14,404 nt of DNA from an uncultured Clostridia bacterium (GCA_947623795.1 CANQHS010000014.1:1-14404); one strand, 5' to 3'; shown: positions 1-8,271, counted from the first letter of the stretch. The notes: generated by a model from the sequence alone, not told the origin. Numbers and translations: made by a program.

Positions 1-3000
1 ACTTGGCCATACTCTGGGAGTTCGAACACAACAAATTCTTTGTTAGTTGTGAGGGTGTATGAATTGATGAAATTGTTGCCTATGTTTTCGCGCTCAATCG
101 TTTCATCCGCGGCATAAACATCCGACAAATTTTCGTTATATTCGTCCTCTTGAGCCTTAGCGTTCGCTGTGCCAAGTTTTATTGTTGGAGCGGCTGGGTC
201 GATTCTAAATCCAAACACCATTTCATGCGCTCCGCCATTTAAATTTGTCGAACTTTCGACATTGTCCGAAATGATAACAATATAATCGCCCGGCAAGCAA
301 ATCCAACTTGTGTCGTTCTCGCCGTTAACAAATCGAGGTGCAAAGCTGGTGTTGATATTGTCATTGATGTAAGTTTTGAAGTCGAAGGTGAAATAGCCGT
401 CCTTTTGCGAGTTGGTCGTGTTGCCATCGGCTGAATAAATCAAAATGTTATTTTGCGAGCCCAATAGGTCGGAAAGCTGATTTCTTGTGTCGCTAAACAC
501 AACTTTAACATTCAATTTTCCTGCAAAATAGTCCGAGCCATAGCCATAGAACAAATATTTATAAATAGGAACATTTAAAACTGCTGGGAGTTTGTTTGTC
601 GAGAAATAGATGTTGTAACTTAAAGAAACAAGATTTCCGTTTTCGTCCATGAAGGATGTGGACCTCGAGTCCGTTCCAATTCGATTGAAGCTGTTGAAAG
701 TTGTCTCATTATCAAGAAGCCCAATCGAGATATTATCTCCCGCGCCATTTTGCTTTATGCCCGTCCTATCCACAATGAACCAATAATATGCGGTTTGTTC
801 GTCCGTGCCAAAATTTGATGAGTCGGCATATTTTCGCTCGACAATATATAACCCTTCTTGCGTCTGATTTCCAACTTCATTAATGCGCGCAAAGGCACGA
901 TTGTCGCCCACCTCTAATGCGCCGTTTGAATATGCGTTGTTCGAATATAAATCCACACTTTCTCTAAAGGTATAAAATCCGGTGGACTTGCTAGGGTCAT
1001 GATTTGCAAAGTTGTTTGGCGAATTTGTGTCGAGAGTGTAGTAATAATATTTTATGCTGTCAATTTCAAGCCCAAAATTTGCCGTGTTCCAAACGAACAC
1101 AACATGATTATCGCTAGTTGCAAATGCTTTTTCCAAATTGTTTGAGGTATAAAGCCTATGGATTCCGTTTGCGTCCATCTCGCCATTTTCTGGAATCATC
1201 TCGCCCGCGATGTTTGAGTTGCTGAAATATACAAATCCGCGTGAGTTGTCCGTGTTGATTTCAATTGAAAGATAAGAGATGGATTGTTTTGCCAAATTCA
1301 AAAATTGTGTGGTTGGTGCAAATGGATTTAGGCTATTAACGCTCTGCTCGCTAATTTGGTTTACGCCAAGCTGATATATATGCCTTATTGTGGAAGTTCC
1401 GTCCTCATTATTTTTGTCCACATTAATTGGGTCGAGCACGCTAGAAATTTTATTTGTCGAAACGTGAGAGTTATGTTCGTCAAAAACTGAAACGGTCAAG
1501 TTTTTAACTGTCAAATATGTTTTTCCGCTAAGAGTAGAGAACAAATTTTTTAGTGCTGCCCTATGCGTTGCGTTGGTGTAGTAGGAATCAAGATTGAGCG
1601 CGTTGTCATTTCCAATGTCGCTAATTATTTTTGCTAGGTCTGGGTTCGAAATTCCACTCGCCCCGTCGTTTGCTAGTTCAATAACTTTGTGAGTGGCAAC
1701 TTTAACGCTTGCGTTTGAAGCATACATCTTGTTTGTGTGGGTCATAAATTCGCCATCTTGTCCATCCACTTGAACAAAGAAATATGATTCCGTGTTGTCG
1801 ATAACGAACATGAATTTTGTTTCATTCCCGGCTGCGTCGCTTAAAGTGAAGAGATAGATGCCCTGGCGTTCAAGGATGTTATTTTTAGTTAAATTTTGAT
1901 AGAATTCCGCTTTTGTGATATCGTCATAAACGCTGCTCGTTGTGCCAAGTTTATAGTTGGTTGAGAACCAAATGTCCCCCGCGTCCTTAACCTTTGCTAG
2001 CTCGACGCTTGAATCCTTAACAAAAGGAGTGAAGGTGTATTGCGCCCTAATTTCCGCTCCGCTTGGCTTGTCGTTCCAATATAGGGTTGCAAGCCCGCTT
2101 GTGATGACGCTGTTGATTTCTTGATAGCTGTTTCCGTCCGTCTTAAATGAATAGTAGGTCGCGCCTGTGGTTGTGGTGTTGGTCTGCACCGCATAAAGCC
2201 CAACGCCCGAAATTGGCTGTTTGTCGATTGTGAAAACGCGATAGCTCTGCCCGTGCCTATCTATGGCAAGTTCAACAACAAAACTTGCCCCGTGCCCGTC
2301 CGTTATCTCGTTTCCAATCGTCGTGCCGCTAGTGAGTTTCGTTTTGTTGACATTAGGGTCGGAGATAAGGTCGCTTATTGAATAATCGTCCGTTATGTAT
2401 CTATCCAAAATATAATAGTAGTTGGCTTCAACTGCCTTTTCGAAAACATTTGGAAGTTGGTCGTCCCAATCCACAACAACATTTTTGTTTGTATATCCAC
2501 TGCTGCCAATGATGTTGTTCTTGTTGTCCTCGCTATAGATGTGCGGAACGATAACATTGTCTGCATATTCAAAAGCAAAGATTTGATAATAATTGCCGCC
2601 GCCAACAACTTGCACATTTATAACAACGAAATAGTATCCCGCGTCATTAAATGAGGTTGTGGTCAAATATTTTTCTTTTCTAGCATGTCCGTCTGTTGTC
2701 CAACCCCAGCCCGCGCTGTCGCCCTTTCCAACATAGTTGCCTGCATCGCTGTTTGTTGTGGTCAAACACTCTTTCATATAAGTTGCGTTTGTCGAATAGA
2801 AATAGAAACTATTTTCTCTATTGATTGCATTGTTGGTTTCGAGCCAAAGCGATGGCTGATTCGTTCTCAAAAAATCAATTTTGTCGAAATTGTCGCTTTC
2901 AATAGTTTTGTTGCCATATAAATCTGTTGCCAAGGTATTCATTCCTGCATCGGCCTTCCAAGCGTCAATATTGTTATATTGTGCTTGAACTTGAAGGTTA

Positions 3001-4574
3001 GCGTCCTCAGTTTCAACAACGCTGCCCACAATTGAACTTGCATTTTCGTCATAGTCAAAAATTGGGCCCATAACTTCGCGTTTGGTTGCGAGTTTGGTGT
3101 TCATAAAATCGATGTCGCCCGGAACAACAATGTCCGCACGCTGGCTTCCCAAGCCCTCGTTTGAGCCAGAGAGGGTTATGTGCCTAAGTTGGGCTTCCTT
3201 ATTGTCCTTTGCGTATTTAAGTTCAAAGCCGTTGATTGTGAGTGTTGCTGGTGCAACGGACAAGTTCATGCCCTCAAAACTATAAGTTACGCCGCCTTGC
3301 GTGTAGGTTTCGTATAGATAGTTAAAAGTGAAATCATATTTGCCCATTTCGGTGAACACGAAAACGACAAAGTTGTTGCCATTGTGGTTGAATTTGTACA
3401 TCGAATAGCTTATCTCGCCCACATTGGAAATTTCGCATTGCAAGTTAACGTCAAATCCGCCATCCGCATTGAGTCCGGTTGGAATTGGAGTGTATGAATA
3501 CTCCGTTTGCACGCCATTTGCGGTGTGGACAAACGACATTTGATATTTCGTGTAGTCAAACATAAGGGTTGGATATGCTGTCTGTTTGCCCAAATAATAT
3601 TGATAGTTGTTGTCGCCAAGGCTCGTTGCATTGCTTAATGTTGGCAAGGCAGAATATTCGCCCGAATCTGTTCTCTCTGTTGCCGTGTAGCTCGACCTAA
3701 AGAGCAGATTGAATTCAAATCGGTTGGAGTAAGGAAGGCCATTCAATTGATAACTAAATTCAAAGACATAGTTGCCTTCGTTGCCCGGCTGTTGCGGAAT
3801 AATATAGGCAAAATCTTCATACATAAAGCCCGAATATTGCCTAACTTGCGGAAGTTGCACTTGGCTTGAGCCGTTATAAGTGTGCGTCATTGTAACGCGC
3901 AAGTTTCTTATTTTTGCGCCACTATTTTCTGCTTTAACTGTTCCGTCATCATCTTGCAATTCTGCGTCTAATAAGTCGCTAACTTGCCCGGCCTTGCCAA
4001 CTTTGGTTTCACCCCCAACGACATATTGGAAATATTGCCCGAACGAAACTAAAATTGCTTCGCTAAGATAGACGCTGCTGTCTGAAGTTTTTGTGTATGC
4101 TGAAAGGGAAGGATTTACATATTTATTATCCATAAATCTGTTGTTAAGCATAACGAACTCGCCATCTTTAACAACATATTTTTCGTCTGTTGAATTTGGG
4201 TCTATCGAGTGGCTGGATAAATCGCCCGTCAAGTTCGTGTAGTAATATGCGGGCTTGCTGCCATTGTCATAAATAAACATTTTGTCGGTGAACTTATTTC
4301 CCTCTGCATTTGCTCCGCCATCAACAAAACTTGGTTTTTCCGTGTAAAGCGGACTTGTGAAATTATTTCCCACATCTCCAATATTTACGCCCACTTTTTC
4401 AACGGACAAAATGAGCCCCTCTGCCGTGACTCCACTAAACTCTTCATTTGCAATCAATGCCGCATAGCCTTTGCCGCCCTTGTCGTTGATTGAAAGCGCA
4501 ACGCAAACAATGGCTGTGAGCAAGGCGCACAACATGATTATTATTCGATTTAAAACTCTAAATTTCCCCTTCAA
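1..4574 (-). CDS. Giant secreted/surface protein, Ig-like modules suspected, partial (C-terminus outside window)
   Basis: One minus-strand frame stays open from 4574 to the left edge (1,524 codons plus two bases), so the protein is truncated by the window. A TTG start at 4574 is chosen because an AAGGGG ribosome site lies about 7 bases upstream and the next in-frame ATG is 13 codons on, inside the hydrophobic segment. Residues ~8-29 are a hydrophobic signal or anchor (LNRIIIMLCALLTAIVCVAL). The rest is rich in Asn, Thr, Ser and Tyr, very poor in Cys, and shows recurring strand-like stretches of the form Y-[FVI]-x-D...F-x-[IV]-D: a DAAGNE motif followed by FVIDNTE near residues 908-920, and GDYIVIISD then FRIDPAAP near 1430-1460. 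Such patterns are typical of bacterial Ig-like repeats in adhesins or cell-wall proteins. No catalytic motif was recognised. Function is unknown; adhesin or envelope structural protein is an inference. It is a single-gene unit with its own promoter. Confidence 0.85.
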   Translation of the reverse strand, partial: MKGKFRVLNRIIIMLCALLTAIVCVALSINDKGGKGYAALIANEEFSGVTAEGLILSVEKVGVNIGDVGNNFTSPLYTEKPSFVDGGANAEGNKFTDKMFIYDNGSKPAYYYTNLTGDLSSHSIDPNSTDEKYVVKDGEFVMLNNRFMDNKYVNPSLSAYTKTSDSSVYLSEAILVSFGQYFQYVVGGETKVGKAGQVSDLLDAELQDDDGTVKAENSGAKIRNLRVTMTHTYNGSSQVQLPQVRQYSGFMYEDFAYIIPQQPGNEGNYVFEFSYQLNGLPYSNRFEFNLLFRSSYTATERTDSGEYSALPTLSNATSLGDNNYQYYLGKQTAYPTLMFDYTKYQMSFVHTANGVQTEYSYTPIPTGLNADGGFDVNLQCEISNVGEISYSMYKFNHNGNNFVVFVFTEMGKYDFTFNYLYETYTQGGVTYSFEGMNLSVAPATLTINGFELKYAKDNKEAQLRHITLSGSNEGLGSQRADIVVPGDIDFMNTKLATKREVMGPIFDYDENASSIVGSVVETEDANLQVQAQYNNIDAWKADAGMNTLATDLYGNKTIESDNFDKIDFLRTNQPSLWLETNNAINRENSFYFYSTNATYMKECLTTTNSDAGNYVGKGDSAGWGWTTDGHARKEKYLTTTSFNDAGYYFVVINVQVVGGGNYYQIFAFEYADNVIVPHIYSEDNKNNIIGSSGYTNKNVVVDWDDQLPNVFEKAVEANYYYILDRYITDDYSISDLISDPNVNKTKLTSGTTIGNEITDGHGASFVVELAIDRHGQSYRVFTIDKQPISGVGLYAVQTNTTTTGATYYSFKTDGNSYQEINSVITSGLATLYWNDKPSGAEIRAQYTFTPFVKDSSVELAKVKDAGDIWFSTNYKLGTTSSVYDDITKAEFYQNLTKNNILERQGIYLFTLSDAAGNETKFMFVIDNTESYFFVQVDGQDGEFMTHTNKMYASNASVKVATHKVIELANDGASGISNPDLAKIISDIGNDNALNLDSYYTNATHRAALKNLFSTLSGKTYLTVKNLTVSVFDEHNSHVSTNKISSVLDPINVDKNNEDGTSTIRHIYQLGVNQISEQSVNSLNPFAPTTQFLNLAKQSISYLSIEINTDNSRGFVYFSNSNIAGEMIPENGEMDANGIHRLYTSNNLEKAFATSDNHVVFVWNTANFGLEIDSIKYYYYTLDTNSPNNFANHDPSKSTGFYTFRESVDLYSNNAYSNGALEVGDNRAFARINEVGNQTQEGLYIVERKYADSSNFGTDEQTAYYWFIVDRTGIKQNGAGDNISIGLLDNETTFNSFNRIGTDSRSTSFMDENGNLVSLSYNIYFSTNKLPAVLNVPIYKYLFYGYGSDYFAGKLNVKVVFSDTRNQLSDLLGSQNNILIYSADGNTTNSQKDGYFTFDFKTYINDNINTSFAPRFVNGENDTSWICLPGDYIVIISDNVESSTNLNGGAHEMVFGFRIDPAAPTIKLGTANAKAQEDEYNENLSDVYAADETIERENIGNNFINSYTLTTNKEFVVFELPEYGQ

Positions 4575-4660
4575 AATGCTTCCCCTTTTTATTTTGCCAA
4601 TTCTCGACAAAAATATTATATTTTAAATTTTTTATAGCATTTAATTCTAGATTTTTACAA

Positions 4661-4689
4661 ATTATAACACAAGGGAAATTTAAATACAA
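4661..4689 (-). promoter_or_regulatory. Promoter of the giant surface protein gene
   Basis: On the minus strand a perfect TATAAT (4666-4661) is preceded by TGT, giving an extended -10 (TGnTATAAT). A weak -35, TTGTAT (4689-4684), lies exactly 17 bases upstream. Transcription would begin near 4654, leaving a leader of about 80 bases before the TTG start. The background is very A/T-rich, so chance matches are common, but the extended -10 and exact spacing favour a real site. Confidence 0.55.
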
Positions 4690-4832
4690 ATAAATTAAAA
4701 TTTATTTAAATAAAATTTTTTATTAATTTTTATAAAAATAAATTAAAATTCAACGAAAAATCTAAAAACAAGGGGAAGAAAATTTATATTAAATTCAAAA
4801 AAATTTCAAAAAAAATTTAAAAATTAATAAAA
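4690..4832. other. Extremely A/T-rich intergenic spacer
   Basis: The whole gap between the giant gene and ypeB (4575-4897) is over 300 bases and almost all A and T in homopolymer runs. Apart from the promoter at 4661-4689 and the terminator at 4833-4863, I see no ORF, RNA gene or repeat copy in it. This part looks like an upstream A/T element or bent DNA, which is inference. Confidence 0.5.
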
Positions 4833-4863
4833 AATACACAAAATTTCGTGTTTTTTGCGTATT
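4833..4863 (-). terminator. Terminator of the spoIIR-sleB-ypeB operon
   Basis: The arms 4833-4843 and 4853-4863 pair over 11 bases with one mismatch around a 9-base loop. On the minus strand the hairpin is followed by a run rich in T (TTTTTTATTAATTTTT). It lies about 35 bases past the ypeB stop. The stem is A/T-rich, so it is weak, but the position fits. T runs on both sides mean it could act in both directions. Confidence 0.5.
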
Positions 4864-4897
4864 TTTTTGGATTTTTTAAAAATTTTTTATTTTTTTA

Positions 4898-6328
4898 TTA
4901 AATTAATTTTTGAACGCCCTTGATGGAGACAACTTTCATCGTCTTTGCAATCTCTTTTGTGTTCGCGTCGATGTAGTAATAATATAGCCCGTCTATGCGT
5001 TCCGCCATGAACTCGTATGCGGCAATCTCTTTGCCCGTGTCGAGCTTGATCACAGTTTTTGTGGTCTTTAAAATTTCATAGTCAAAGCCCAAAAGTTTTT
5101 CCGCGTCCTCAACTGAAACATTAAATTCTGGATTGCGGCTCACATGATTCAATGCATAGTTCACCGCTTCAAAGCCAATGATGTCTTGCCCAGTTAGGTC
5201 AACTTTAACTTTAACAAGGTCGGGATACATAATAACATCATTCATGTTTGGCGCAAGATTAATATACGCCACATTTTCGTGAATTTCAAGCCAAACGGCC
5301 TCCATGTTTTCAAAGCCTATGTTGTTTGCAAAAGTTTTAGCCATTTCAACCGCTTGCTCGCCTTTCATAATTGGGTCGCCACCCTCGGCGTAGCTAGAAA
5401 GCGTAATCAACAAGCCGCCGCGTTTGCTAACTTGTGCGTTATATTTTTTGCCTTCCAAGATTATTTCAAAATCGAAAGTCGCAATGTCGCCATTCGTTTC
5501 GTTTTTGTATGTTATTTCGGCTTTCCTATTTTTATACACTTTGTCCTTTAGATATTTTTGCGCGTCTTCCTTCGTTATTTCGGTTTTACTTAAGCCTTTA
5601 ACAACTCGCGTTTCGAGTGCGGTTGAAAATGGACCATCGAAAATCATGGCTGGATATTCAATGCTCGCGCTAGTTAAATCGCCCAGACTAGTCGAAAGTT
5701 CGTTCATGCCCGTGTTGTCAAAAATGGATGCGTCGATAAAATTGAAATTTGTGTCGTACATCCCTTCGTTTTGAGTGTTAAATTTTTGCTTAATCTCGCC
5801 CAACACAAGCCCAATTTTGTCGAACATAAGTTCTTCCTCTTGCGTGAGCGTTTCATTCTTGTTCAATTTGTTGGTGTACGCCTCGCAAAGCCCGTCAATT
5901 TGGTTAAAAAACTTGGTGGCAGAAACCACATTTTCTTCATTTATTGGCAACACGCTAAGCCCGGCCAAAACATAGTTGCAATCGCCGCGCATGTCGTTTA
6001 GCGTGTTCAACTTTGCTTGTTTTGTCGAAAGTGTGGAATATTTTGAGATGTCCACCGCGAGATTGTTTATGTTGTCCACCATAGAATAATAGCTCGAAGT
6101 GTAAACGCCCTCCAAAATGTTGGCGTTTTGCTTGCCCGACTTATACACTTGATAGTACGCGATAAGCACGCACGTTAAAATGACCAAAAGTGCCACAATT
6201 ATAACAATCATGACAGGCATCGCTTTTTGTGCGTTGCTCTTTTGTTTGGTTTGCTTGTCCTCGCGGACTTTTGAGCTATTTTCTTGCTGCTCCTTTTCGA
6301 TGTTTTCGCTAATAACTTTGTTTTTCAT
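4898..6328 (-). CDS. ypeB: Germination protein YpeB, partner of SleB
   Basis: 476 residues, close to the ~450 of Bacillus subtilis YpeB. In Bacillus, YpeB is needed for SleB to be stably present in the spore and is cleaved at germination. A cytoplasmic Lys/Glu/Gln-rich N-terminus is followed by one membrane helix at about residues 38-59 (VMIVIIVALLVILTCVLIAY), then a helical region with the family-like pattern YSTLSTKQAKLNTLNDMRG. The C-terminal half carries PepSY-type repeats, including a final SVEDAEKLLG...YYYYIDANTKEI unit. The start at 6328 is preferred over an upstream in-frame ATG at 6394 because 6328 has an AGGGGG ribosome site 4 bases away, whereas 6394 would overlap sleB by 58 bases and lacks a membrane-protein-like leader. 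The gene lies 8 bases after the sleB stop, so the two are co-translated. Confidence 0.9.
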   Translation of the reverse strand: MKNKVISENIEKEQQENSSKVREDKQTKQKSNAQKAMPVMIVIIVALLVILTCVLIAYYQVYKSGKQNANILEGVYTSSYYSMVDNINNLAVDISKYSTLSTKQAKLNTLNDMRGDCNYVLAGLSVLPINEENVVSATKFFNQIDGLCEAYTNKLNKNETLTQEEELMFDKIGLVLGEIKQKFNTQNEGMYDTNFNFIDASIFDNTGMNELSTSLGDLTSASIEYPAMIFDGPFSTALETRVVKGLSKTEITKEDAQKYLKDKVYKNRKAEITYKNETNGDIATFDFEIILEGKKYNAQVSKRGGLLITLSSYAEGGDPIMKGEQAVEMAKTFANNIGFENMEAVWLEIHENVAYINLAPNMNDVIMYPDLVKVKVDLTGQDIIGFEAVNYALNHVSRNPEFNVSVEDAEKLLGFDYEILKTTKTVIKLDTGKEIAAYEFMAERIDGLYYYYIDANTKEIAKTMKVVSIKGVQKLI

Positions 6329-6336
6329 ATTTCCCC

Positions 6337-7038
6337 CTAAACTGCAAACACGTGTTTGCCGATTTGCGTGACTGTTTTTGTGGTGTAAATCCATTTGCTC
6401 GTTGCTGTGGCAGGATTGTAGTAATAAACTGCCCCATAGGTTGGGTCCCAGCCATTCAATGCGTCATCCGCCGCCTGATATGCCTTTTGATTTGGCTCAA
6501 GATTAATCTGCCCGTCGTTAACCGCTGTGAACGCCCAAGGCTGGTAGATTACTCCCGCAATCGTGTTAGGAAAGCGGCTGTCCCGCACCCTATTTAGCAC
6601 GACTGCGCCAATCGCCACCTGCCCGGTGTAGCTCTCGCCGCGCGCCTCGGCATAAATGACCTTTGCTAGCAAATATCTATCGTTGCTGTTGTAGTTAGAT
6701 GAACTCTTGCTTGAACTAACAGATAGCCCCATTTTTGCGGCTGTAAGAGGCCCAACAATTCCATCTTGCGTAAGGCCATATTTCTTTTGGAACTTCTTGA
6801 CCGCCGCAATTGTTTTCGGGCCATTAATTCCGTCCACATTGCCCGTATAATATCCCCATTTTTTAAGTCGCGTCTGCACTTCGCGCGTGTTTGCAACCGC
6901 CGCCTCAACATTTTCAATTCGGGCAACCGTCGTCTTTGCTTTTTCGTCCATATTGTTCAATTTCATTATGGTGTTTGCGCCCACAACGCCAAACAATCCG
7001 CACAATAAAACGACCAGCACAATAATAAATTTTTTCAT
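6337..7038 (-). CDS. sleB: Spore cortex-lytic enzyme SleB (lytic transglycosylase)
   Basis: 233 residues in the family architecture. Residues 4-21 are a hydrophobic export segment, 52-106 a peptidoglycan-binding domain (WGYYTGNVDGINGPKTIAAV then FQKKYGLTQDGIVGP), then a Ser/Asn linker, and 118-233 the SleB/CwlJ hydrolase domain. The catalytic Glu is E131 in YAEARGE; VAIGAVVLNRV and the FP..I..VIYQPWAFTAV block are also present. SleB cuts muramic-delta-lactam-containing cortex peptidoglycan during germination. Its ribosome site AAGGAG overlaps the TAA stop of spoIIR (TAAGGAGAGAATATG), indicating translational coupling. In Bacillus sleB-ypeB is sigma-G controlled; whether a separate forespore promoter lies inside spoIIR here is not clear. 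Confidence 0.95.
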   Translation of the reverse strand: MKKFIIVLVVLLCGLFGVVGANTIMKLNNMDEKAKTTVARIENVEAAVANTREVQTRLKKWGYYTGNVDGINGPKTIAAVKKFQKKYGLTQDGIVGPLTAAKMGLSVSSSKSSSNYNSNDRYLLAKVIYAEARGESYTGQVAIGAVVLNRVRDSRFPNTIAGVIYQPWAFTAVNDGQINLEPNQKAYQAADDALNGWDPTYGAVYYYNPATATSKWIYTTKTVTQIGKHVFAV

Positions 7039-7047
7039 ATTCTCTCC

Positions 7048-7569
7048 TTAAGAGAAAAGGGATTTTAGCCACTCCACAATTCTCGATTTAAATTTAATTT
7101 GCGTGTTCGTTTCATTTTTATTCACAAAACATAAAGGTGGGTACATAACGCACCACCAATTGTCCCCCTCGGCCGTCCCAAGTTCAACAATAACCGCGTC
7201 ATAATACCCGCTCTCTAACGTGGTGTTAGCATATGTGCGCGTTGGGAAATATTCGTTTGCGATTTTCACATTAACTGAATAAGAAAATCCGCTCGCCATA
7301 AGCGTTTTACGGCATAATTCCTCAATTTGCGGTTTAAGACTAGACACAATCTCAATCGCCCTATCTTTGCTCGGCACATTTGCAAAATATGGCGTTAAAA
7401 ATTCAACAACTTTGTCTTTAACAACATATTTAACATTTTGGTCAACCGCGCTGTTGCTGTTCGCCCTAATATGTATGCGCAAATAGTCATAATCCTTCCC
7501 GCCAGGGAGCGCCAATCCAATCCCAACCACCAAAACAATAAGCACCACAACAATCCAAAACTTTTTCAT
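7048..7569 (-). CDS. spoIIR: Stage II sporulation protein R (SpoIIR)
   Basis: 173 residues, shorter than the B. subtilis protein (~224), the difference lying at the C-terminus. Residues 4-21 are an N-terminal hydrophobic export segment. The conserved blocks YLRIHIRANSNS, QNVKYVVKDKVVEFL, ANEYFPTRTY and GYYDAVIVELG...NWWCVMYPPLCF identify the family. SpoIIR is made in the forespore, secreted into the intermembrane space, and triggers the SpoIIGA protease to process pro-sigma-E in the mother cell. The ATG at 7569 has no good Shine-Dalgarno sequence, so translation may be weak or the true leader unusual. It is first in an operon with sleB 9 bases downstream. Upstream (7570-7700) there is A/T-rich sequence and then decayed repeat; I could not identify a complete sigma-F promoter. 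Confidence 0.92.
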   Translation of the reverse strand: MKKFWIVVVLIVLVVGIGLALPGGKDYDYLRIHIRANSNSAVDQNVKYVVKDKVVEFLTPYFANVPSKDRAIEIVSSLKPQIEELCRKTLMASGFSYSVNVKIANEYFPTRTYANTTLESGYYDAVIVELGTAEGDNWWCVMYPPLCFVNKNETNTQIKFKSRIVEWLKSLFS

Positions 7570-7700
7570 ATCTAAATCATTGCCCGCGCAAAAATAAAAA
7601 AACGAAAAAACAATAAAGTTTTTCCTAAAAAACGCAACTTTTTGTCGATTTTGTACCCTGAACGGAGTCGCAACTCTCGCTATTGCTAGTTTGTTTCGCT

Positions 7701-7735
7701 GTCATTCTGAGCGAGTGAAACGAGTCGAAGAATCT
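7701..7735 (+). repeat. Short dispersed intergenic repeat copy (GTCATTCTGAGCG type)
   Basis: This copy begins GTCATTCTGAGCGAGTGAAA and ends GAGTCGAAGAATCT. It matches related copies at 9861, 11955, 12024, 12179, 13404, 14236 and 14305. The core GTCATnCTGAGC...CGAAGnATC is the class of short repeat that reads as SHSERSEES-like peptides when it lies in genes. A degenerate piece (CCTGAACGGAGTCGCAACTC) lies just before it, around 7658-7677. Confidence 0.8.
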
Positions 7736-7782
7736 AAAAAATAAGGAACGTGAGTTTAAGGGATTGCCGTTCACTGTTAATT

Positions 7783-7895
7783 GGGGTCCCCGTTAAGAAC
7801 TTGCTTCTTAATGGGGAAGAGGAACAAACAAGCCTAGGCTTACACAATTGCGGAACTTGTGGAGCAATTTAGCTAAGCTGCAGTTCGCGCAGCTT
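7783..7895 (+). repeat. Composite structured intergenic repeat, copy 1
   Basis: The parts in order are: a GGGG run; a 12-pair hairpin with arms 7788-7799 and 7805-7816 (one G-T pair, loop CTTGC); a 25-base block 7819-7843 that matches 13286-13310 at 24 of 25 positions and contains the palindrome AAGCCTAGGCTT; a stem AATTGC/GCAATT around 7847-7868; and a last stem 7875-7881 with 7889-7895. The last stem contains the stop codon of the XRE gene on the other strand. The order is shared with copy 2 at 13250-13340. It could be a non-autonomous mobile repeat or a structured RNA. No ORF fits inside it. Confidence 0.75.
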
Positions 7896-8205
7896 ATTTA
7901 TCCAACAATCCGTCCAAATAGATGTTGACTTTGTCGCAAACTCTGTCGTCAACCGATTCAATTCTTTTAATTAGTGCAATTTGTTTGTCCGTCAATCCCG
8001 TGTTGACATTATAATTTTTCGTCCTGCCCAATAATTTGTCGACTGATACATTATAAAGATTAGCAAGTTCAACAAGGGATTTTGACGGAATATCAAATTT
8101 TCCGATTTCATAACAGCTATATGATGCCTGACTTATATTTAAAATTTTAGCAACTTCGGTCTGTTTTAGACCAGCATTTATTCTATATTCTTTTAACTTT
8201 AACAT
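7894..8205 (-). CDS. XRE-family helix-turn-helix transcriptional regulator
   Basis: 103 residues. Residues 1-60 are a classic HTH_3/XRE domain: LKEYRINAGLKQTEVAKILN, then ISQASYSCYEIG (recognition helix) and PSKSLVELANLYNVSVDKLLG. Residues 61-103 form a short charged helical tail, possibly for dimerisation. It is transcribed away from the small Cys-rich gene; the 113-base gap contains both promoters and an inverted repeat that is a plausible operator, so autoregulation and control of the neighbour are likely by inference. The ATG at 8205 has no Shine-Dalgarno sequence, and the -10 box ends only 6 bases before it, so the mRNA may be leaderless. The stop codon falls in a hairpin of the adjoining repeat. 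No phage or toxin genes adjoin it. Confidence 0.9.
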   Translation of the reverse strand: MLKLKEYRINAGLKQTEVAKILNISQASYSCYEIGKFDIPSKSLVELANLYNVSVDKLLGRTKNYNVNTGLTDKQIALIKRIESVDDRVCDKVNIYLDGLLDK

Positions 8206-8211
8206 ATAAGA

Positions 8212-8240
8212 AATATCACATTTTCGATATTTTTTATCAA
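8212..8240 (-). promoter_or_regulatory. Promoter of the XRE gene, possibly giving a leaderless mRNA
   Basis: On the minus strand TTGATA (8240-8235) and GATATT (8217-8212) are separated by 17 bases, and TGT precedes the -10 (extended -10). Only 6 bases separate the -10 from the ATG at 8205, so transcription should start at or next to the start codon. Confidence 0.6.
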
Positions 8241-8245
8241 CTCAG

Positions 8246-8271
8246 CTTATAAATTCGTTTGATTTTATAAG
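8246..8271. promoter_or_regulatory. Candidate operator for the XRE regulator (inverted repeat)
   Basis: CTTATAAA (8246-8253) and TTTATAAG (8264-8271) are perfect 8-base inverted half-sites with centres 18 bases apart, lying between the two divergent promoters and overlapping the -35 of the rightward one (8259-8264). Further ATAAGT-like words follow at 8268, 8277 and 8289. Such placement suits a dimeric XRE repressor, but the A/T richness means it is not proven. Confidence 0.45.

Noticed and set aside
4898..6394. Longer ypeB start at 6394 adding 22 residues
   Set aside because: It overlaps sleB by 58 bases, has no ribosome site and puts an unlikely sequence before the cytoplasmic tail; 6328 has AGGGGG next to it.
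7616..7625. Sigma-F-like -10 (GGAAAAACTT on the minus strand) upstream of spoIIR
   Set aside because: It fits GGnnAnAHTR except the last base, but no GYATA-like -35 lies 15-16 bases upstream, and the region is A/T-rich enough for chance matches.
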